Translations under genes and position numbers: made by a program | Shown: positions 29,422-37,875 of the stretch, one piece after another | Position numbering within the stretch: the stretch's first letter is position 1 | Layout of the letters: each line of letters starts with the position of its first letter | Assembly (NCBI GenBank): GCA_015491995.1 | Contig: WGFY01000032.1 | Coordinates: forward strand, 1 to 53,390 | DNA: 53,390 nt | Direction: 5' to 3' | From: Mesoaciditoga sp. | Lineage (GTDB): Bacteria; Thermotogota; Thermotogae; Mesoaciditogales; Mesoaciditogaceae | Notes under the pieces: generated by a model | Told to the model about the DNA's origin: nothing | The model's input: the letters and a program-made list of their open reading frames with translations, nothing else | Database searches by the model: none

Positions 29422-29835
29422 ATGTCGCTGTTCAGCGCGATTGATATATCTTCTTCCGGAATGACGGCTCAACAGCTTAGAGTGGACGTGATTTCAAACA
29501 ACATAGCAAATGCTAACACCACTCGTACTGAAGAAGGAGGACCTTACAGACGTGAAATACCCATATTTGCCGAGCGCCTTGAAAGGACTGTCAACGGGGT
29601 CGTTGGAAAAGGTGTGGAAGTTGTCAAGATCGCAAAAGATCAATCTCCTTTCCAAAAAATCTACGATCCATCCAATCCGGATGCTGGACCAGATGGATAC
29701 GTCAAAATGCCTAACGTCAACGTTTTACGCGAAATGGTTGATCTTATAGCGGCTCAAAGAAGTTATGAAGCAAATGCCACGGTGATAAGCAATGTGAAGG
29801 CCATGGCAAGTTCAGCAGTACAAATTGGGAGGTGA
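29422..29835 (+). CDS. flgC: Flagellar basal-body rod protein FlgC
   Basis: 137 residues. The N-terminal rod motif SGMTAQQLRVDVISNNIANA and the C-terminal NVLREMVDLIAAQRSYEANA signature are both present and diagnostic for FlgC. It follows flgB after 8 bp and precedes fliE after 5 bp. It forms the proximal rod of the flagellar motor in the periplasm. Confidence 0.95.
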   Translation: MSLFSAIDISSSGMTAQQLRVDVISNNIANANTTRTEEGGPYRREIPIFAERLERTVNGVVGKGVEVVKIAKDQSPFQKIYDPSNPDAGPDGYVKMPNVNVLREMVDLIAAQRSYEANATVISNVKAMASSAVQIGR

Positions 29836-29840
29836 TGTAA

Positions 29841-30143
29841 TTGACAAGTCCGATCAATCCGATAGGGCCCATTAAGTCTGTGACAAGTGGCGTTAAAATT
29901 GGTGCGTCGAAAAACGGTGCTGGTGGGGAGTTCAAAAAAGTTTTAGAGCAGGCGATCAACAAAGTAGATTCTACCGTGAAAAAAGCAGAAAAACTCGGAG
30001 AGGACTTTGCCACAGGTAAGACTTCTGACATTCATTCGGTCATAATAGCCGCGGAAAAAGCGGACATAATGCTGCAGCTTACAACAGAAGTTAGAAACAA
30101 GATAGTCGAATCATATCGTGAAATTATGAGGATGCAGATTTAG
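29841..30143 (+). CDS. fliE: Flagellar hook-basal body protein FliE
   Basis: 100 residues. [20 protein letters not shown] and [20 protein letters not shown], then [16 protein letters not shown], are the FliE signature. FliE links the MS ring to the rod. TTG start behind GGGAGGTGATG. Its last 20 bp overlap the end of the opposing membrane-protein gene. Confidence 0.93.
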   Translation: MTSPINPIGPIKSVTSGVKIGASKNGAGGEFKKVLEQAINKVDSTVKKAEKLGEDFATGKTSDIHSVIIAAEKADIMLQLTTEVRNKIVESYREIMRMQI

Positions 30144-31197
30144 GAGATAGCTTCATCTCGATAAACATCACTATAAATCCTAATACTATCGGAAGGTAAT
30201 AGGTAGCTAGCCTCCATGCAAGTATTCCCGCCATTATGGCAGAAGAACTTCCATATACGGATAAAACCGCATAAAATCCTCCTTCCACTCCTCCGGAAGA
30301 ACCAGGTGTTGGGACGTAATAAACGACGAAAGACAACAATATGAACAGGGCGCTTAAGTTCCAAAATGAAAGTTGAAATGGTATTCCGACACTCTTAGAT
30401 GAAACATTTATTGCTCGGTAAAGTATGTAATAGAGCACCGTAAGATCTAAAATCCCCATAACACCATCAAAGATGACAAGCCAAGGTTTTTTTGCCCATA
30501 TGAATTTCATAGAATTGTAGAAATTCATCATTTTATCAGAAAATCCGTCGAAAACTTTCGATGAATCCTTTTTGAGCAGTTTAAAAATCCAATTGATGAG
30601 CTTAGACCGTTTCAAATACATCACCATTTCCATGCCAAATCTTGGAACAAGGAAAAATATCACCATTCCCAATGAAAAAGCAACACTGAGGATTATGATA
30701 ATCCATAAGGCTTCACTTACCAAAGGTATTCCAACTTGGATGTAAGGAAGATATTTCTTCATCAAAAGTAGCGAAGAAATCGAGAGAAATATCAACATGT
30801 TGCTCCATCGTGTCAAAATAATGGCAGAGGAATTTTCGGCACTAACATGCCATTTAGATAAATGATAAATTTGATACGGTTGCCCTCCAGCCGAAAAAGG
30901 GGTTATGTATGTAAAAAAGTAACCTAAAATGGCATTCCTTATTGCCACACTCCATGAGACTTCTTCTCCTAAAAAAAATGACAAAACGATGGTTCTTAAG
31001 GAATCAATTATGAATATCAAGAAAAACAATGAAAAACCCACGAAAATTTCAATTGGCGGAAATTCGGTGATGATCTTGAAAACGCCCTCTCCTTTGGAGA
31101 ATATCAAGATCATTGCAACCACAGAGAAACTCGATAAAAGAGCAACTCCAAGGTTTCTCAAAAGTTTTTTTCTTTGGCCTTCATTTTTCACTTCCAT
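30124..31197 (-). CDS. Flippase-like / LPG synthase transmembrane-domain protein (UPF0104 type)
   Basis: 357 residues, about eight membrane helices. [36 protein letters not shown] and [20 protein letters not shown] are the landmarks of the YbhN/AglD group. Members move lipid-linked sugars or form the membrane half of lysyl-phosphatidylglycerol synthases; no aminoacyl-transfer domain is present here. It overlaps the upstream GT2 gene by 10 bp, so a role in glycolipid or polysaccharide assembly is likely. The ribosome binding site AAGGAATCC precedes ATG 31197. Confidence 0.75.
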   Translation of the reverse strand: MEVKNEGQRKKLLRNLGVALLSSFSVVAMILIFSKGEGVFKIITEFPPIEIFVGFSLFFLIFIIDSLRTIVLSFFLGEEVSWSVAIRNAILGYFFTYITPFSAGGQPYQIYHLSKWHVSAENSSAIILTRWSNMLIFLSISSLLLMKKYLPYIQVGIPLVSEALWIIIILSVAFSLGMVIFFLVPRFGMEMVMYLKRSKLINWIFKLLKKDSSKVFDGFSDKMMNFYNSMKFIWAKKPWLVIFDGVMGILDLTVLYYILYRAINVSSKSVGIPFQLSFWNLSALFILLSFVVYYVPTPGSSGGVEGGFYAVLSVYGSSSAIMAGILAWRLATYYLPIVLGFIVMFIEMKLSPKSASS

Positions 31198-32042
31198 GGT
31201 GGATTCCTTGGATCGACCACTTTTCCTTCAACACCTTTTAATCCGTCTTCAAATCCATGAAAAGCATACGCTTTCGTAGAAGGGTTTACATATCCCCAAA
31301 TGTAGCGATCTACAAAGAAGTATCCTTTAAGAGCAAGATGGATCAGCTTGGATTGTTTGGTAGCATTCAACGCATTTCGAAAGATGTAGTAGACCTTCCA
31401 TGGTGGAATGGATGGCTTTGAAAATGGAAATCGAAACAATCTTCTTTGTTTTATCCAATCCTTATGCTCGATAAGGCTTGAATGCGATTTCAGAATTTGA
31501 AAGCCTTTTTTTCGGATACGTAAAGAGTATTCATAGTCATCGGCGTATATGAAAAATCCGGCATCTGGCAAACCTACTTTTTTCACCGTTTGCGAGCTAA
31601 CGGTGAATCCAACGAATGTACCGATCTTTGCGCGGCCAATTTTGTTTTTCGGAAGGGCATTTGGAACTTTAACCAATTTGCTAAGCACCACTCCAACTTT
31701 TTCATCAGCGATGTTTAAAACTTTTTCCAATTCTTTCAACGCTGAAGAATAAGGAAGCGCATCATCATCCATCATCCACACCCAGTCAGCGCCACGGCTT
31801 ATTGCTTCTTTTAGGCCAAATGAAAATCCTCCAGATCCACCAAGATTTTCATTTAATCTTTTGATGACAACATGTTTTTCTTTGGATTGAAGCTCTTTCA
31901 AGAATTCATATGTTGAATCTGTACTCGCATTGTCTATTATGATGAATTCATCCGGCTTCCTTGATTGATTTAAAATGGCAAAGACGTTTTTCTTAAGCCA
32001 TTCTAATCTGTTGTAGGTAACTACCAGCGCTGTAATTTTCAC
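31188..32042 (-). CDS. GT2-family glycosyltransferase
   Basis: 284 residues from GTG 32042, which lies 5 nt after GGAGG; ATG 32054 overlaps that binding site itself. KITALVVTYNRLEWLKKNVF, IIIDNASTDSTYEFL and GADWVWMMDDDALPY (the metal-binding DDD) give a GT-A fold, and NENLGGSGGFSFGLKEA resembles rhamnosyl/galactofuranosyl transferases of the GlfT type. It probably adds a sugar to a surface glycan or glycolipid. It is the middle gene of YitT-GT2-flippase. Confidence 0.85.
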   Translation of the reverse strand: MKITALVVTYNRLEWLKKNVFAILNQSRKPDEFIIIDNASTDSTYEFLKELQSKEKHVVIKRLNENLGGSGGFSFGLKEAISRGADWVWMMDDDALPYSSALKELEKVLNIADEKVGVVLSKLVKVPNALPKNKIGRAKIGTFVGFTVSSQTVKKVGLPDAGFFIYADDYEYSLRIRKKGFQILKSHSSLIEHKDWIKQRRLFRFPFSKPSIPPWKVYYIFRNALNATKQSKLIHLALKGYFFVDRYIWGYVNPSTKAYAFHGFEDGLKGVEGKVVDPRNPPWK

Positions 32043-32058
32043 AACATCCTCCATCCAA

Positions 32059-32925
32059 TTAAAATTTCTTTATGTCGCTAAATCCTTCACCATATGCTTT
32101 TTCAATTTCACCTACCACGATGAAGGCATGATGATCTATTTTTTTGACGGCACGAAGCAAATTTGAAAGTTCTCTTCTTCTTACCACACTTATGATCATT
32201 CTCCTATTTATTTCGGTGTACCCTCCCGTTGTCGGTATATACGTAACGCCTCGTTCAAGTTTTTTCATTATGTAATCTGCGATTTCCTCGCTCTTTTCCG
32301 ATAGGATCATAACCTGTTTTGACATTTCCATACCGCGCATGAGAAAATCGATTGTTAAGCCGTTCAAAATGATAGCCAAGATGGAATACATTCCAATGTT
32401 AAGCCCAAACTTGAATCCAGCTAAAATGCCGATCGAAACATCTGCGATGAGTATTCCCTGGCCTAACGGAATGGATAAAAATTTATTCATGAACTTCGCA
32501 ATGATGTCCGTACCGCCAGTACTCCCATTTTGTGAAAAAGCCAATGCCATACCGAATGCCGCTATAATATCTCCAAATATGGTGGCAAGCATCAAATTAT
32601 CACCTGTGTAAGTGGGAAAAGCGATGATTCTACTCATAAAATCCACAAAAAAGGAGAGCAAAAAGGTTGAATATATGGTTTTAAAACTGAAGTCCACACT
32701 GACAAAAACCAAAGAAAATCCAACTAATATTCCATTTATTATGTACATCCATACACCCACAGGAAAATTCACAAATCCATGGAGCACTATTGCAAGTCCA
32801 CTCGCACCACCCGCAGCAATGTTGTAAGGTATAAGAAATGATACAACTGCCACGGCAGTTATGAAATCTCCAATAGAAATTACGGTGTACTCCTTCACCA
32901 AACTCCAGAAAGCTTTAGCATGCAC
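32059..32925 (-). CDS. YitT family membrane protein (DUF161/DUF2179)
   Basis: About 288 residues. Five or six membrane helices (VVSFLIPYNIAAGGASGLAI, ALAFSQNGSTGGTDIIAKFM) are followed by a soluble DUF2179 domain (ERGVTYIPTTGGYTEINRRM, ISVVRRRELSNLLRAVKKID, HAFIVVGEIEKAYGEGF). The function of the family is not established. GTG 32925 is 8 nt after GGAGG and preferred over TTG 32931, which is too close. It heads the three-gene minus-strand unit. Confidence 0.85.
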   Translation of the reverse strand: MHAKAFWSLVKEYTVISIGDFITAVAVVSFLIPYNIAAGGASGLAIVLHGFVNFPVGVWMYIINGILVGFSLVFVSVDFSFKTIYSTFLLSFFVDFMSRIIAFPTYTGDNLMLATIFGDIIAAFGMALAFSQNGSTGGTDIIAKFMNKFLSIPLGQGILIADVSIGILAGFKFGLNIGMYSILAIILNGLTIDFLMRGMEMSKQVMILSEKSEEIADYIMKKLERGVTYIPTTGGYTEINRRMIISVVRRRELSNLLRAVKKIDHHAFIVVGEIEKAYGEGFSDIKKF

Positions 32926-32971
32926 TTCCAATTCCTCCTTTTCCCAACAATTCTACCAGAAAAAGAGAGTG

Positions 32972-33012
32972 AAAAAAAGCAAAAGGCTCTCATCTCCGCT
33001 ATGCCTTTTTGC
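32972..33012 (-). terminator. Terminator of the acetoacetyl-CoA operon
   Basis: On the minus strand GCAAAAAGGC pairs with GCCTTTTGC (one bulge), followed by a run of seven T. It lies 50 bp after the CoA-transferase B stop and before the yitT gene. Confidence 0.8.
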
Positions 33013-33063
33013 GCTTCGATTAACTTCTTAAAGCTGACACACATTAAGAGTATGTGATAAGTG

Positions 33064-33720
33064 TTAATTCAAAGACATCTCTGGAACCTTTTCGGGAATT
33101 ATGAGATGCGCATCTGTTTGCTGGATTACGTATTCAACGCTAATACCAGGAGCAATTTCTTTGAGAATCAAGCCTTCCTTTGTGGGTTTTATCACGGCAA
33201 GATCTGTTACTATTAGATCCACTGATCTTATAGATGTCAAAGGCAAGTTGCATTTTTTTACGATTTTAGATCTCCCTTTTGCAGTGTGCGTCATCGCCAC
33301 CATGACTTTCTTTGCGCCTGTAACGAGATCCATGGCTCCACCCATTCCTGGCACTTTTTTGCCCGGTATCATCCAGTTTGCCAACAAACCATGTTCATCC
33401 ACTTGAAGTCCCCCAAGAACGGTTACATCCAAATGACCTCCACGGATAATTCCAAAAGAGATGGCACTGTCAAAAATCGCGGCACCTGGCAAAGAAGTTA
33501 CGTACAATCCACTTGCATTGGTTAAATCTGGGTTTTCCATGCCTGCTTTTGGTAAAGGCCCCATTCCTATGATTCCATTCTCAGATTGAAAAAAAACCTG
33601 CACACCATTTGGTATGTAATTGGCCACAAGCGTTGGGATTCCGATCCCAAGATTGACAAGTTCACCATTCTTCAGTTCTAAGGCAATGCGTCTTGCTATA
33701 AGCTCTTTAGGTTTCATCAT
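33064..33720 (-). CDS. ctfB: Acetate/acetoacetate (3-oxoacid) CoA-transferase, subunit B
   Basis: 218 residues. LVNLGIGIPTLVANYIPNGV and SENGIIGMGPLPKAG are the subunit B signatures; the Glu of SENG is the nucleophile that carries the CoA thioester. It overlaps ctfA by 4 bp. With subunit A it moves CoA between acetoacetyl-CoA and a short acid such as acetate or succinate. GGAGGACGCAA precedes the ATG. Confidence 0.92.
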   Translation of the reverse strand: MMKPKELIARRIALELKNGELVNLGIGIPTLVANYIPNGVQVFFQSENGIIGMGPLPKAGMENPDLTNASGLYVTSLPGAAIFDSAISFGIIRGGHLDVTVLGGLQVDEHGLLANWMIPGKKVPGMGGAMDLVTGAKKVMVAMTHTAKGRSKIVKKCNLPLTSIRSVDLIVTDLAVIKPTKEGLILKEIAPGISVEYVIQQTDAHLIIPEKVPEMSLN

Positions 33721-34370
33721 TTGCGTCCTCCAACAATTACGTAATCAACGAAAACACCTGATAGATGGACATCATCTGGTGAAATGCTTCCAACAGGCAC
33801 GATTTCCTCAACTTCAACGATGACTTTATCGGCTGCCAAAGCCATGATCGGGTTAAAATTTCTTGCGGTAAGAGCAAATTGTAAGTTGCCATAATAATCG
33901 GCACGCTTAGCTTTTATCAAAGCAAAATCAGCTCTTAGTGGCAGTTCAAGCAGATAATCTTTTCCATCAACGGTGATTTTTTGCTTTGCGTTTTCAACAG
34001 TTGTCCCAACACCCGTTGGAGTAAGTATTCCACCCAAACCTATGCCTCCAGCACGAATCTTTTCCACAAGCGTTCCTTGAGGAACAAGTTCCACTTCGAT
34101 TTCTTTTTCTATCATTTGCCTTTGAGTTTCTGGATTTGTGCCTATATGGGAAGCAATCACTTTTTTTGCACCCCTGGCAACGATGAGTTTTCCCACACCT
34201 TTGTCAGGAAAAGCTGTATCATTCGTTATGATCGTGAACGCTTTCTTTCTATTTGAAATAAGCTCATCTATTATGCCATCAGGAGAACCACACCCGAGGA
34301 ATCCACCTATCATTATCGTAGAACCGTCACCGATTAGGTCGACGACCTCGATCGCTTGAATTATTTTCAC
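33717..34370 (-). CDS. ctfA: Acetate/acetoacetate (3-oxoacid) CoA-transferase, subunit A
   Basis: 217 residues. GSTIMIGGFLGCGSPDGIID and FALIKAKRADYYGNLQF are typical of the alpha subunit of family I CoA-transferases. GTG start behind GGAGAAAAAA. It lies 29 bp after the thiolase gene and overlaps ctfB, so the four genes 36367-33064 form one operon. Substrate choice between acetate, succinate and butyrate cannot be read from sequence alone. Confidence 0.92.
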   Translation of the reverse strand: MKIIQAIEVVDLIGDGSTIMIGGFLGCGSPDGIIDELISNRKKAFTIITNDTAFPDKGVGKLIVARGAKKVIASHIGTNPETQRQMIEKEIEVELVPQGTLVEKIRAGGIGLGGILTPTGVGTTVENAKQKITVDGKDYLLELPLRADFALIKAKRADYYGNLQFALTARNFNPIMALAADKVIVEVEEIVPVGSISPDDVHLSGVFVDYVIVGGRK

Positions 34371-34399
34371 TTTTTTCTCCTTTCAACACTTACCTTGAT

Positions 34400-35605
34400 T
34401 TAAATTCTTTTCACAATCACGGCGGTTCCCATTCCTCCACCTATACACAAAGTGGCAAGACCAAGCTCTAAATCTCTCTTGATCATTTCATAAAGGAGTG
34501 TTACCGTGATCCTACTCCCCGAACATCCAATAGGATGTCCAAGTGCTATTGCACCTCCGTTGACGTTTGATCTTTCCATCATATAATCCTTTGTCACGGA
34601 GTACATTTCTTGCCATTTTCTCATCACTCCCAACGTTTGAACGGCAAAGGCTTCGTTGGCTTCAAATAATTCTATATCTTTAAAGGAGAGATTTGCTTTC
34701 TTCAAGGCTTTATCTGTAGCTGGAACCGGTCCAAGTCCCATGACGATCGGATCGACCCCTCCTTGTCCCCATGAGATGATTTCCGCAAGTGGATTCAATC
34801 CATGTGCCTTCACGTAATCCTCGCTTGCCAAAATAATTGAACTTGCCCCATCGCTTATTGCAGAAGAATTCCCCGCCGTTACGGTGCCATCTTTTTGAAA
34901 GGCTGGTCTTAATTTAGCGAGCTTTTCCGCGCTTGTCTTTCTCGGACATTCGTCAGTATCGAAGATCTTGATTTCTTTTCTTTCTTTTACTTCAACTGGG
35001 ACTATTTCATCTTTGAATCTCCCATTTCCAATGGCTTTTTTTGCCCTGCTTTGACTTTCAAGTGCAAGCTCGTCTTGCTCTTCACGAGAAATGCTCAACC
35101 GTTTTGCTATTTCTTCAGCGGTTATTCCCATATGCACTTGGTTGAAGACATCGGTAAGACCGTCATAAACCATATGATCTGTTAATTTCATATCACCGAA
35201 TTTAGCTCCAAATCTTGTCTTCGCGGGAACAAGGTAAGGTGCCTGCGACATGCTTTCCATTCCGCCGGTTACGACCAGATCCGCTTCTCCCGACATTACG
35301 TCAGTTGCACCTATCATCATGGCCTTCATCCCACTGCCGCAAACCATATGCACTGTGAAAGCAGGTACTTCTACGGGAATACCAGCATAAATCGACGCTT
35401 GTCTGGCAGGACCCATACCTTGACCTGCAATCAGGACATTCCCCATTATGGTTTCATCTATTTCCTTAGGATCAACGCTCGCCTGATCTATGGCGGCTTT
35501 TATGGCTTGAGCGCCAAGCTTAGAAGCTGGTACACCTTTTACACTTCCTCCCAGTGTTCCTATTGCTGTTCTTTTTGCACCAAGTACGTATACTTTTCTC
35601 CTCAT
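34400..35605 (-). CDS. Acetyl-CoA C-acetyltransferase (thiolase)
   Basis: 401 residues, complete. The acyl-accepting Cys is in VCGSGMKAMMIGA, NVNGGAIALGHPIGCSG holds the catalytic His, and LATLCIGGGMGTAV the second Cys. It condenses two acetyl-CoA to acetoacetyl-CoA or runs in reverse. Placed between an SDR reductase and a CoA-transferase, it should serve acetoacetate/3-hydroxybutyrate metabolism. No crotonase or butyryl-CoA dehydrogenase gene is present here, so a full butyrate route is not shown. GGAGGAATTG precedes ATG 35605. Confidence 0.95.
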   Translation of the reverse strand: MRRKVYVLGAKRTAIGTLGGSVKGVPASKLGAQAIKAAIDQASVDPKEIDETIMGNVLIAGQGMGPARQASIYAGIPVEVPAFTVHMVCGSGMKAMMIGATDVMSGEADLVVTGGMESMSQAPYLVPAKTRFGAKFGDMKLTDHMVYDGLTDVFNQVHMGITAEEIAKRLSISREEQDELALESQSRAKKAIGNGRFKDEIVPVEVKERKEIKIFDTDECPRKTSAEKLAKLRPAFQKDGTVTAGNSSAISDGASSIILASEDYVKAHGLNPLAEIISWGQGGVDPIVMGLGPVPATDKALKKANLSFKDIELFEANEAFAVQTLGVMRKWQEMYSVTKDYMMERSNVNGGAIALGHPIGCSGSRITVTLLYEMIKRDLELGLATLCIGGGMGTAVIVKRI

Positions 35606-35635
35606 TTCAATTCCTCCTCACAAATATATATAAAA

Positions 35636-36367
35636 TCAGACAACCAATCCTCCATCAACACCAAGCACTTGCCCTGTTATATATGACGCTTCGTCCGATG
35701 CAAGAAAAAGATAAGCATTTGCTATCTCGATCGCTTCTCCCATTCTTCCAAGTGGAGTTTTTGAATTCATGTGATCTATAACTTTCTGTGGTACTTTGGA
35801 AGTCATCGGTGTTTTTATAAACCCTGGTGCAATGGCATTAACACGAATTCCATACCTTGCGAATTCTTTCGCCCATGTCTTGGTCATGCCTATGACACCA
35901 GCTTTTGATGCCACATAGTTAGTCTGGCCTATATTTCCGTAAATTCCAACCACGGATGACGCGTTGAGGATCACACCGCTTTTTCGCTCCATCATGTAGG
36001 GAACAACCGCTTTAGTGATGTTGTACACACCTTTTAAATTGACAGCTATTACCGCATCAAAATCATTTTCTGGCATCTTCACCAAAAAATTATCCTTGGT
36101 TACGCCGGCGTTGTTAACAAGCACGTCTATCTTATCCAAATCAGAGATGATCTTCTTGACCATTTCTTTCACTTCATCGTGCTTAGAAACATCCATCTTA
36201 TAAAGATGATAAAAGTCGCCCATTTCTTTTTTTGCCCTTTCAAGCGCTTCTTCGTTGTAATCGCATGCGGCGATCACAGCACCTTCCTCTATGAACCTTT
36301 TAGCCATGGCAAAACCTATTCCACTTGCCGCTCCGGTTATAAGCACAGTCTTGCCTTTCATTCTCAT
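35636..36367 (-). CDS. fabG: Short-chain dehydrogenase, 3-oxoacyl-ACP / acetoacetyl-CoA reductase type
   Basis: 243 residues. The Rossmann motif GAASGIGFAMAKRF, LVNNAGVT, the catalytic Ser (LNASSVVGIYG), YVASK (Tyr-Lys) and the FabG-type tail GQVLGVDGG are all present. FabG and PhaB-type acetoacetyl-CoA reductases look alike; a 3-hydroxybutyrate dehydrogenase is also possible. Its operon with thiolase and CoA-transferase, rather than with fatty-acid synthesis genes, favours an acetoacetyl-CoA or 3-hydroxybutyrate role. GGGAGGGATC precedes ATG 36367. Confidence 0.85.
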   Translation of the reverse strand: MRMKGKTVLITGAASGIGFAMAKRFIEEGAVIAACDYNEEALERAKKEMGDFYHLYKMDVSKHDEVKEMVKKIISDLDKIDVLVNNAGVTKDNFLVKMPENDFDAVIAVNLKGVYNITKAVVPYMMERKSGVILNASSVVGIYGNIGQTNYVASKAGVIGMTKTWAKEFARYGIRVNAIAPGFIKTPMTSKVPQKVIDHMNSKTPLGRMGEAIEIANAYLFLASDEASYITGQVLGVDGGLVV

Positions 36368-36747
36368 CTTTGATCCCTCCCAGTTAAAATTGACTTTTGT
36401 TCGTGCCGATCATACGCATTCTAACACACCTTATTTCATACATTCACATCTGCATGATATGTTACTCCAAACCACATTTTAGCATCGAACGATTACAATG
36501 GCAAGAGTACGAATTTACCATAAGCCACCCCTTCATACAAAAAAGATAGATTCGAAAAGTCAGAGTTATTGACACTTACCCTTTAAAATGAGCAAGTACA
36601 AAAGGAAAAAAGGTGGATCGATCTCCACCCTCAATTTGACTTTAAAGAAAACCACTGATTTGACGTTTTGGCACTTGCTGGACTTCTCCAGCTTGAATAT
36701 CCAATGTCTCCCACGCAGCGATTTCATAGTAGTACGTCGTGGTGGAA
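36368..36747. other. Intergenic region without a recognised gene
   Basis: 380 bp between the phosphotransferase and the SDR operon, both leftward. It holds a minus-strand terminator (36606-36629) and presumably the SDR operon promoter, which I cannot place with confidence. Codons just beyond the phosphotransferase stop keep the same GC-richer style to about 36730, so the acquired segment may end there. Confidence 0.4.
36606..36629 (-). terminator. Terminator downstream of the phosphotransferase gene
   Basis: Minus strand: GGTGGA, loop GATCGA, TCCACC, then TTTTTTCC. A compact rho-independent terminator 119 bp after the stop. Confidence 0.7.
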
Positions 36748-37689
36748 TTAAGAAAGCTGAACAGAAATTTGAGATAGAATTTGATCCAACTCGGTTGTGG
36801 CGGCAGCTTTATATTCTGGCGATAGAGCCATTGCGATAATATCCGCAATGACACAGGCGATTTTCCATATAGCCATGAATTCCTTGCTAAGTGGGGAACT
36901 TTCACCATATCCAGCCAAGATTGCCGCGCGATCTTCTGGTGAACGAAAGCGTCTGAGATCGATGACCGGATGGCTGAAGTATGCGTCACCAAAATCGATT
37001 ATCCCAGTCAATTTTTCGCTGATAGGATCGACAAAAACGTGCTCCGGTCCTGGATTAGAATGCAAGGCTACGATTTTCCACGTGTCTGGCATGGTGAACA
37101 TCATGCGGCGCCCGATAATTTCTGTGGATATCGGATAATCCCATTTTATACCTTTAGCATGGATCATATCTGTCAGATAATTAAACACATTACCCATACG
37201 CCAACGTACATCCACAGGTGATTGATCGCCAAAGAGCAAGCCACTCACACGCAATTTTTTCTGAGAAATTGTGTGAATGCGTCGCAGCATACGGCCCAGC
37301 TCTTTCAACGACTCTTGGCGAGCCTCTCCAATTAGTTCTGCATTTCGAAAAGCAATGCCAGGCATGCGTGTCATAAGAGTGTACTCAACCATCGGTTCGG
37401 GATGCCCATATCCAATCACCTTAGGTACGCGAACGCCTTCCACATCTTCTAACTGTTGTAAAAATAGCACTTCCTTTCTTAAGCTGGTACTGGGGCGTAG
37501 CTGTTGTGGACGCTGGGTTTTAAGAATCAGATCGTCATCAATGGCATAGGTACGGGCTTCGCCACCGGTTTCATCGACATCGGTTACGGCTTTCGCACCT
37601 GGAACGTACTGGTGAACAAGAGCCATCACCTTCTCATCATTCAAGACCGGATCAGGTGCATCAGGTTGAAAGTAGAAATCATCGTACAT
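36748..37689 (-). CDS. APH-family phosphotransferase (macrolide/aminoglycoside kinase-like) with altered catalytic loop
   Basis: 313 residues of kinase-like fold. ILKTQRPQ (K57) fits the ATP-binding lysine, LGRMLRRIHTIS the helix before the active site, and GIIDFGDAYFSHPVIDLRR (D232, D235) the metal-binding loop. The catalytic HGDxxxxN reads HSNPGPEH (210-217): the base Asp is Asn212 and the Asn is His217. Macrolide kinases also have His at the latter position, but the missing Asp is unusual. It could be a family-wide variant using another base, or an inactive protein. The gene is GC-richer than its neighbours (31 and 28 G/C in lines 36901 and 37021, against 19 in line 35761), which suggests transfer. 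GGGAGG precedes the ATG, and a leader with attenuator features lies upstream. Confidence 0.7.
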   Translation of the reverse strand: MYDDFYFQPDAPDPVLNDEKVMALVHQYVPGAKAVTDVDETGGEARTYAIDDDLILKTQRPQQLRPSTSLRKEVLFLQQLEDVEGVRVPKVIGYGHPEPMVEYTLMTRMPGIAFRNAELIGEARQESLKELGRMLRRIHTISQKKLRVSGLLFGDQSPVDVRWRMGNVFNYLTDMIHAKGIKWDYPISTEIIGRRMMFTMPDTWKIVALHSNPGPEHVFVDPISEKLTGIIDFGDAYFSHPVIDLRRFRSPEDRAAILAGYGESSPLSKEFMAIWKIACVIADIIAMALSPEYKAAATTELDQILSQISVQLS

Positions 37690-37763
37690 AAGTAAGACCT
37701 CCCATGTGAAATATAGTTTTATATGATTCTGAAATCCGATCTCGCTCTTTCAAGGATCGAAAA

Positions 37764-37830
37764 AAGTTATTTAGAAGGCATGCAAATAACTTGAGAGCTC
37801 CTTTGAAAACATGACAAATGCCTTCTAAAT
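37764..37830 (-). promoter_or_regulatory. Putative attenuator: two mutually exclusive hairpins plus U-tract
   Basis: Minus strand. Stem A: AAGTTATTT (37792-37784) with AAATAACTT (37772-37764), 9 bp perfect, running into TTTTTT (to 37760). Stem B: ATTTAGAAGGCAT (37830-37818) with ATGCCTTCTAAAT (37781-37769), 13 bp perfect. The two share 37769-37772 and the A loop, so only one can form. The 5' arm of B contains the AAGG binding site of a leader ORF, and the 5' arm of A lies inside that ORF. Ribosome position on the leader would therefore choose the structure. Whether A, B or both terminate is not decided. Confidence 0.65.
37771..37812 (-). CDS. Leader peptide MFSKELSSYLHAF
   Basis: A 13-codon ORF, ATG at 37812 and TAA ending at 37771, with AGAAGG 8 nt upstream. 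It lies within the transcribed leader of the phosphotransferase gene; its last codons cover the 5' arm and loop of stem A and its stop falls in the 3' arm. This is the layout of leader peptides that sense ribosome-targeting antibiotics. The peptide itself I do not recognise. Confidence 0.55.
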   Translation of the reverse strand: MFSKELSSYLHAF

Positions 37831-37856
37831 TATTCGGTCATCATCTTTCCATATTT

Positions 37857-37865
37857 ATTTTAGCA
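37857..37865 (-). promoter_or_regulatory. Extended -10 promoter of the attenuator/phosphotransferase transcript
   Basis: Minus strand TGCTAAAAT: a TGn extension and -10 TAAAAT. No good -35. Transcription would begin near 37850, about 40 nt before the leader ATG. Confidence 0.5.
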
Positions 37866-37875
37866 TAAAAGACCG

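Noticed and set aside
36588-36839. 83-codon rightward frame across the phosphotransferase terminator
   Set aside because: It reads through a terminator and into the antisense of the phosphotransferase, with no binding site or recognisable sequence.
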